Position numbers and translations under genes: made by a program. A stretch of DNA of 8,303 nt from Bacteroidales bacterium UBA3834. GTDB lineage: Bacteria; Bacteroidota; Bacteroidia; Bacteroidales; P3. The notes below the pieces were generated by a model. The model searched no databases. It was not told the origin of the DNA and worked only from the letters and a program-made list of their open reading frames with translations. Location: assembly GCA_002392965.1 (NCBI GenBank), contig DGIA01000018.1, forward strand, positions 2,365 through 10,667. The letters are read 5' to 3'. Shown piece after piece: positions 5,501 through 8,303 of this stretch; position 1 is the first letter of the stretch, and each line of letters begins with the position of its first letter.

Positions 5501-7426
5501 GGCGATAAGACATGGACTTTGTCGGCCAACATCAAGCAGCTGGGTCTTCCTTCTGAGAGTGGTCACGTCAGCGTAACTGTTTTCCCGCAGAACCTTGGCG
5601 TGGAGGAAATCTACAGTCTTGCCGTCACGACTCCTCTCTGCTATGCCGACGTGTTCCCCGCTAACTCTGCCTACGGTTGGGGTGGTGACGATCCGTTGAA
5701 ACCTTATTGCCGCGACAGATATTATAATGGTGGCAACAAGATGGAAGCATGGGCGGTTCTGCACTATCCGAGCCAGGAGTCTTACGACAAGACTGCAGGA
5801 GCAAAACAGACATCGTATGACCTGATGCAGAAACTCTACACCGACGTGAACAAGGAGTTCACCAAGAAGGAACAGACTGGTGCCGTTGATGCCAACGGCA
5901 AACCCATCGCATGGCCTACCCACTATGAAGGATACCGCGCCTATAATCAGGCAACAGCAGGTCTGACTTGGAATGACTGGACGGTAAACCGTGAGAGCAC
6001 CACCGAAGGTTGGATCAACGGCGGCGAACACATTCCCGATAATAATCAGCCTACTGGCACCCAAAAGAATGACTACGACTTCACTGGTTACGAGGGCTGG
6101 CACCAGATTGTGCTCTCGATGGCTACATACGTGGAGCCTGCCGAGAAGATTGATAAAGAAGGGGAGATTGTCCGCGAATATGTGGAGGCCGGTTGGTTTA
6201 CCTTCTGCATTCCGTTCAACATGAGCAATAAGCAGGTGCTTGAGATGCTCGGTGTTCCCAAGAGCGAAGGCAATGTGGTTTGCAAACTGTATGCCGCTGA
6301 TGGAACTCTTCTTGAAGACAATGTTGAATCTCCCATCATGCCCGACATTCGTCAGCTCTCTTCTGTTACTCGCGAGAAAGGCAGCGGCTCAAACAATAAT
6401 AAAGTGACGCTGCGCTTGACTCAAAATCTTTATGGACGCACAACTGAAGGATATACCGATTATCTTGAAATCACTCATAATGAAAATTCAGAGACTCACA
6501 AGTACGTAACCGCTGAGCCAAGCAACGCTTCAAGTAATATAGACGACCGGCTTTGTCTGATTGGTGGTCGCCCCTATGTCATCAAGGCATACAGGCGCAA
6601 GCAGATAGTTGATGGTAAGGATATTTATGCTATAAAGGGGCAGAACATTGCCAAGGCTATTCTGACACGTTATGCCGACCAATTTGGTATAGAGTCTTCT
6701 ATCGTCGATAATACGAAGTACGAGAGTTACCTTTCTTATGAACAGTTAGGACCGACCACAGGTGAGGGCGCCAACCTTAAAACATTGCGTTTCGCCAAGC
6801 CTTATGAAAATCATAGAGTGCAGGCTGTACGCGCTGGTGCTAATTCAGCTTATCTTACCTATGAAGTGAATGAGAACAATGAGGTGGTAACCAAGAAGTA
6901 CTATTACACGATGATTGGCCAGTTCTGGGATCAGGATCTTCCCCATTATAGCATCTATATGGCCAAGGGCAAGTGGTACCGTTACGATGAACCTGCATGG
7001 GTTAATAAGTATAAGTGGGATGCATATAAGTGCGTCATTCTGGCAACCCAGGAAATTGATAACACCAAGGGCTTCGGTTACCGTGACGAAAGCAAGTCTG
7101 TATATCCTGAACCAGAAGAAGGAACAACCGACAAGCTGAATGACACCTTCAGTCTGAAATTCCTTGACGGTCGTAACGATGATGACTTTGATGGCAATGG
7201 TACTGCAGCCAAGTATGTCTTCGCCTTCGACGATGACGGTGTTATGGAGTTCGATGAGAGCGGCAACGAAGTCACTACCATCAAGGAACTCGATGGTGAG
7301 GATCTGACCATCGACGCTACTGACTGCAAGATCTACAACATGTCGGGACAATATGTTGGCAGTTCGCTCAACGGTTTGGGCAAGGGCATGTATATTGTGA
7401 ACGGCAAGAAGTACGTGGTCAAATAA
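2600..7426 (+). CDS. Giant exported surface protein with LRR/BspA-like sections
   Basis: This is a 1608-residue protein. ATG 2600 is chosen because it gives a classic signal peptide: MRK, then a Leu-rich core, and a likely cut after T-R-A (residues 17-19). There is no lipobox in a usable position. LRR-like blocks lie at about 81-116, 452-481 and 720-773, each with hydrophobic strands and a final LxLxN or LDV. A clear BspA/LRR_5-type stretch is at 903-955 (NLTSINLP, then SLTDLCIPYN, VIEDGAL). A Tyr-rich section spans 175-405. GWFTFCIPFNMSN (1198-1210) and GGRPYVIKA (1322-1330) resemble the 'GWnTlCLPF' and 'GtPYlIk' motifs often seen in Bacteroidales BspA-like proteins. The C-terminus (1576-1608) has CKIYNMSGQYVG, then KGMYIVNGKKYVVK, like the terminal sorting or attachment domain of secreted proteins in this group. 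Export and surface location are likely. Adhesion or glycan binding is only a guess, and no catalytic motif was seen. It probably shares a transcript with the small gene 33 bp downstream. Confidence 0.9.
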   Translation: MRKLLLLLVCALVSIGTRASISVWPTSTNGVDGYGIYNWDNPGEIAAFLNGTYEGTVYNGSAKDDNWVTDLLPLVKAAETVKIGGSADSPKEPIGTTDLQALELLTGVKYLRLDNCFPAEGTDFSQIKIGSSALLDATMPIGLTKDQIKQANDALKATASGLKTTSGITGTVTTTTTHQYWYELNGQTLEYTGADAAEGATITLTNYDVEVPLTAAAGYPIIKYTNSKNNNKSESATANDVISGGKIIPEYVPVALTEVDNPSFSYNGTAYPFNYGVDANGITTQDIWNWGGTPDPIPSGTQLDVEHNYSYTYKFRRTDWGATEEDTYTYNGEPLIDPVDGHKYALIPNLQSETHRYQFDITTSEYKYTYTDLNGATQNYPAEGVLSSPDDDMKYTLQYTGQVGPLTMTTEVTKELTVDGSTIYVNEAGTLSDADYMFTNAQNTNFKSSKNITVMGEVNNTDLDYLKADNFASAKLIDVSETTKASGATYGTLTSAATDAALFLPRAVTKAELITLEAPNNNSRTCAYVEKEDEDGNRVMHVYANSGSVANLAPVVDNKTAIYFLKYYGENGDTWAGANYTSGNEDFRLGLGALHAISMDFTNYQAYLMPDFRHLTSDTHFLTVAQNDAKGTEAVNFTLDTDASNYKYTDDVWVVSTYKAGDNVGKTYGKVQAIDNEGNKTYQTLTTIGESALITYIREEGKMEQAAPFLSQEQQNASRVIFVTKDGVSMTESDIECISYMNCNKLDFLDANVSDANLLALDNDNVKYIALPDNSAAITATSPDDFSFSKCASLLSVASYNTTTNTYRVHSTKNLDENGDQIESVYVVTSLIRPKPEKRSTGNMANGLDKVEFTGYFNNLDIATPVNTTNCGLHDAGSITVADFTNAVFPDNHDMNFNAAGWENLTSINLPTSNQMTVIPANCLNNNQSLTDLCIPYNYQVIEDGALWLTGVDHLTTTDANGALVDNGDKTWTLSANIKQLGLPSESGHVSVTVFPQNLGVEEIYSLAVTTPLCYADVFPANSAYGWGGDDPLKPYCRDRYYNGGNKMEAWAVLHYPSQESYDKTAGAKQTSYDLMQKLYTDVNKEFTKKEQTGAVDANGKPIAWPTHYEGYRAYNQATAGLTWNDWTVNRESTTEGWINGGEHIPDNNQPTGTQKNDYDFTGYEGWHQIVLSMATYVEPAEKIDKEGEIVREYVEAGWFTFCIPFNMSNKQVLEMLGVPKSEGNVVCKLYAADGTLLEDNVESPIMPDIRQLSSVTREKGSGSNNNKVTLRLTQNLYGRTTEGYTDYLEITHNENSETHKYVTAEPSNASSNIDDRLCLIGGRPYVIKAYRRKQIVDGKDIYAIKGQNIAKAILTRYADQFGIESSIVDNTKYESYLSYEQLGPTTGEGANLKTLRFAKPYENHRVQAVRAGANSAYLTYEVNENNEVVTKKYYYTMIGQFWDQDLPHYSIYMAKGKWYRYDEPAWVNKYKWDAYKCVILATQEIDNTKGFGYRDESKSVYPEPEEGTTDKLNDTFSLKFLDGRNDDDFDGNGTAAKYVFAFDDDGVMEFDESGNEVTTIKELDGEDLTIDATDCKIYNMSGQYVGSSLNGLGKGMYIVNGKKYVVK

Positions 7427-7459
7427 ATATAAACGATAATTAGGAAATTGTATATAGCA

Positions 7460-7663
7460 ATGAAACGTATATATATCAAGCCTGAGACAGAAGCCGTCTT
7501 ATGTGTTATGACATCTATGATAGCTGATTCGAACAATGGTACGGATTGGAATATCGGAAATGATGATGATGGTAACAAAGACCCTGTGCCCATTCCTGGC
7601 GGTGGAGGTGGCAACCCCAATGAGGATGCCAAGCAATTCAATCTTTGGGATGACTGGGAATAA
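7460..7663 (+). CDS. Small acidic Gly-rich protein, MKRIYIKP type (67 aa)
   Basis: ATG 7460 is preferred to the in-frame TTG at 7448, which adds only four residues. The protein begins MKRIYIKPETEAV, followed by a mildly hydrophobic stretch (LCVMTSMIADS). It then becomes Asn/Asp/Gly-rich with PIPGGGGG and ends with NLWDDWE. Short Bacteroidales peptides opening MKK-x-YI-x-P and ending in an acidic Trp-rich tail are, from memory, common beside surface-protein genes; their function is unknown to me. It lies 33 bp after the giant gene and just before a terminator, so it is probably the last gene of that operon. The N-terminus is too short and polar to be a confident signal peptide. It may be a peptide precursor or a partner of the large protein, but neither is shown by the sequence. 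Confidence 0.75.
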   Translation: MKRIYIKPETEAVLCVMTSMIADSNNGTDWNIGNDDDGNKDPVPIPGGGGGNPNEDAKQFNLWDDWE

Positions 7664-7688
7664 CTGGTGAAAGTTAATAATTATTATG

Positions 7689-7733
7689 CCGAACTCCTCC
7701 GTGAGTACTCTTTCGGGGGAGTTTGGTTTTCTT
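7689..7733 (+). terminator. Intrinsic terminator after the surface-protein operon
   Basis: CCGAACTCCTCCG (7689-7701) pairs with CGGGGGAGTTTGG (7714-7726) over 13 bp, counting two G-U pairs, with a 12-nt loop. TTTTCTTT follows directly. It lies 25 bp after the stop of the 67-aa gene and separates the operon from the next gene. Confidence 0.85.
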
Positions 7734-7767
7734 TAGTCTATGGAACTCGCATTATAAGCAACCATTC

Positions 7768-8303
7768 ATGATGATTAGAAAGCAACTTTACATCCTGGCA
7801 GCAATTCTCAGTCTGTCATCCACTACTGTCGCCGAGAACATTAAGTTCGCCGATAGCAGTGTGAAGGCGTTGTGCGTGACCAATTGGGATGCCAATGGAG
7901 ACGGAGAGTTGAGCACCGACGAGGCGGCTGCGGTCACATCGCTGGGCAGCGTGTTTCGTGGAAACAAGACCATCACCTCGTTTGAGGAGCTGCGCCATTT
8001 CACGGGACTGGCAGCCATCGACGACTATGCTTTCTACCAGAGCAGTTTGCAGAAAGTCGCTTTTCCCGAATCGGTGGAAAGCATCGGCGAGTATGCGTTC
8101 AGCCAAAGCAGCATAAGTGGCGAGCTGCGTGTGCCAGGGACGGTGAAAAACATCAAGAACAAGGCGTTCTGTTCTTGCCGCCAATTAACATCAGTGGTGC
8201 TCGAAGAAGGCGTTGAGACTGTTGGCTGGAACTCTTTTACTGGCCCCATCCGCACATTGTCGCTCCCTTCTACGCTCACCTACATGAGTTCGATGGCCAT
8301 CGA
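7768..8303 (+). CDS. BspA-like LRR surface protein with EF-hand loop (N-terminal part, 3' truncated)
   Basis: The frame is open from ATG 7768 to the window edge (178 codons plus two bases). ATG 7771 is an equally possible start one codon later. The N-terminus, about 22 residues with LYILAAILSLSS and a likely cut after T-V-A, is a signal peptide. DANGDGELSTDE (residues 41-52) is a canonical EF-hand or dockerin-like calcium loop, with D41, N43, D45, E47, S49 and E52 at the ligand positions. LRR_5/BspA repeats follow from about residue 75: LAAIDDYAF, LQKVAFPESVESIGEYAF, GELRVPGTVKNIKNKAF, LTSVVLEEGVETVG. The architecture of signal peptide, Ca loop ('NWDxNGDGELS.DEAAAV') and LRRs is typical of Bacteroidales surface proteins. 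Only 34 bp separate its start from the upstream terminator, and no convincing -7 box is seen there. The function of the full protein is unknown; adhesion is a family-based possibility. Confidence 0.9.
   Translation, partial: MMIRKQLYILAAILSLSSTTVAENIKFADSSVKALCVTNWDANGDGELSTDEAAAVTSLGSVFRGNKTITSFEELRHFTGLAAIDDYAFYQSSLQKVAFPESVESIGEYAFSQSSISGELRVPGTVKNIKNKAFCSCRQLTSVVLEEGVETVGWNSFTGPIRTLSLPSTLTYMSSMAI

Noticed and set aside
4652..6103. 483-codon ORF on the minus strand inside the giant gene
   Set aside because: It lies fully antisense to a gene with a signal peptide and family motifs on the plus strand, and its translation has no coherent domain. Long antisense openness follows from the plus-strand codon choice.
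7448..7459. TTG start four codons upstream of the small protein
   Set aside because: ATG 7460 gives the MKRIYIKP head I recall in similar peptides; the extra MYIA has no support.
7675..7686. 12-bp palindrome TAATAATTATTA as an operator
   Set aside because: A simple AT palindrome just before a terminator and after a stop codon; chance or part of the terminator A-side is more likely.

Overview
The window looks like chromosomal DNA of a member of the Bacteroidales, most plausibly Prevotellaceae or a close relative. The signs are a Bacteroidetes-type -7 promoter element (TAnnTTTG), starts without a Shine-Dalgarno sequence, BspA-like leucine-rich surface proteins, a C-terminal tail ending in NGKKYVVK, and an intergenic zone full of 'CACAGATT...AATCTGTGG' repeats. 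The family and genus are inferred from style, not from a search.

Layout. Bases 1-1065 hold the C-terminal part of a DASS/SLC13-type sodium-coupled anion transporter, cut by the left edge. Bases 1066-2599 form a 1.5-kb region with no credible gene. It holds a strong hairpin after the transporter, at least four copies of a short palindromic A-B repeat, two copies of a ~240-260 bp composite repeat with a G/C-rich palindromic core, an inverted partial copy of that core, and a separate 135-bp imperfect inverted repeat. It ends with a terminator-like hairpin and a promoter at about 2445-2478. Bases 2600-7426 encode a 1608-residue exported protein with LRR/BspA-like sections. Bases 7460-7663 encode a 67-residue acidic, glycine-rich small protein, probably cotranscribed, followed by a strong intrinsic terminator (7689-7733). 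Bases 7768-8303 hold the start of a second exported BspA-like protein with an EF-hand-like calcium loop, cut by the right edge.

How it fits together. The right two thirds appear to be a surface-protein locus: a promoter with a ~115-nt leader, the giant exported protein plus the small protein in one transcript, a terminator, then another LRR surface protein. The transporter is a separate unit on the other side of the repeat cluster, and nothing in the sequence links it functionally to the surface proteins. No phage, CRISPR, tRNA, rRNA or transposase gene was seen. The features that most deserve a second look are the repeat family with conserved G-quadruplex motifs, the 135-bp inverted repeat, the Tyr-rich AT-rich section inside the giant protein, and the small protein.
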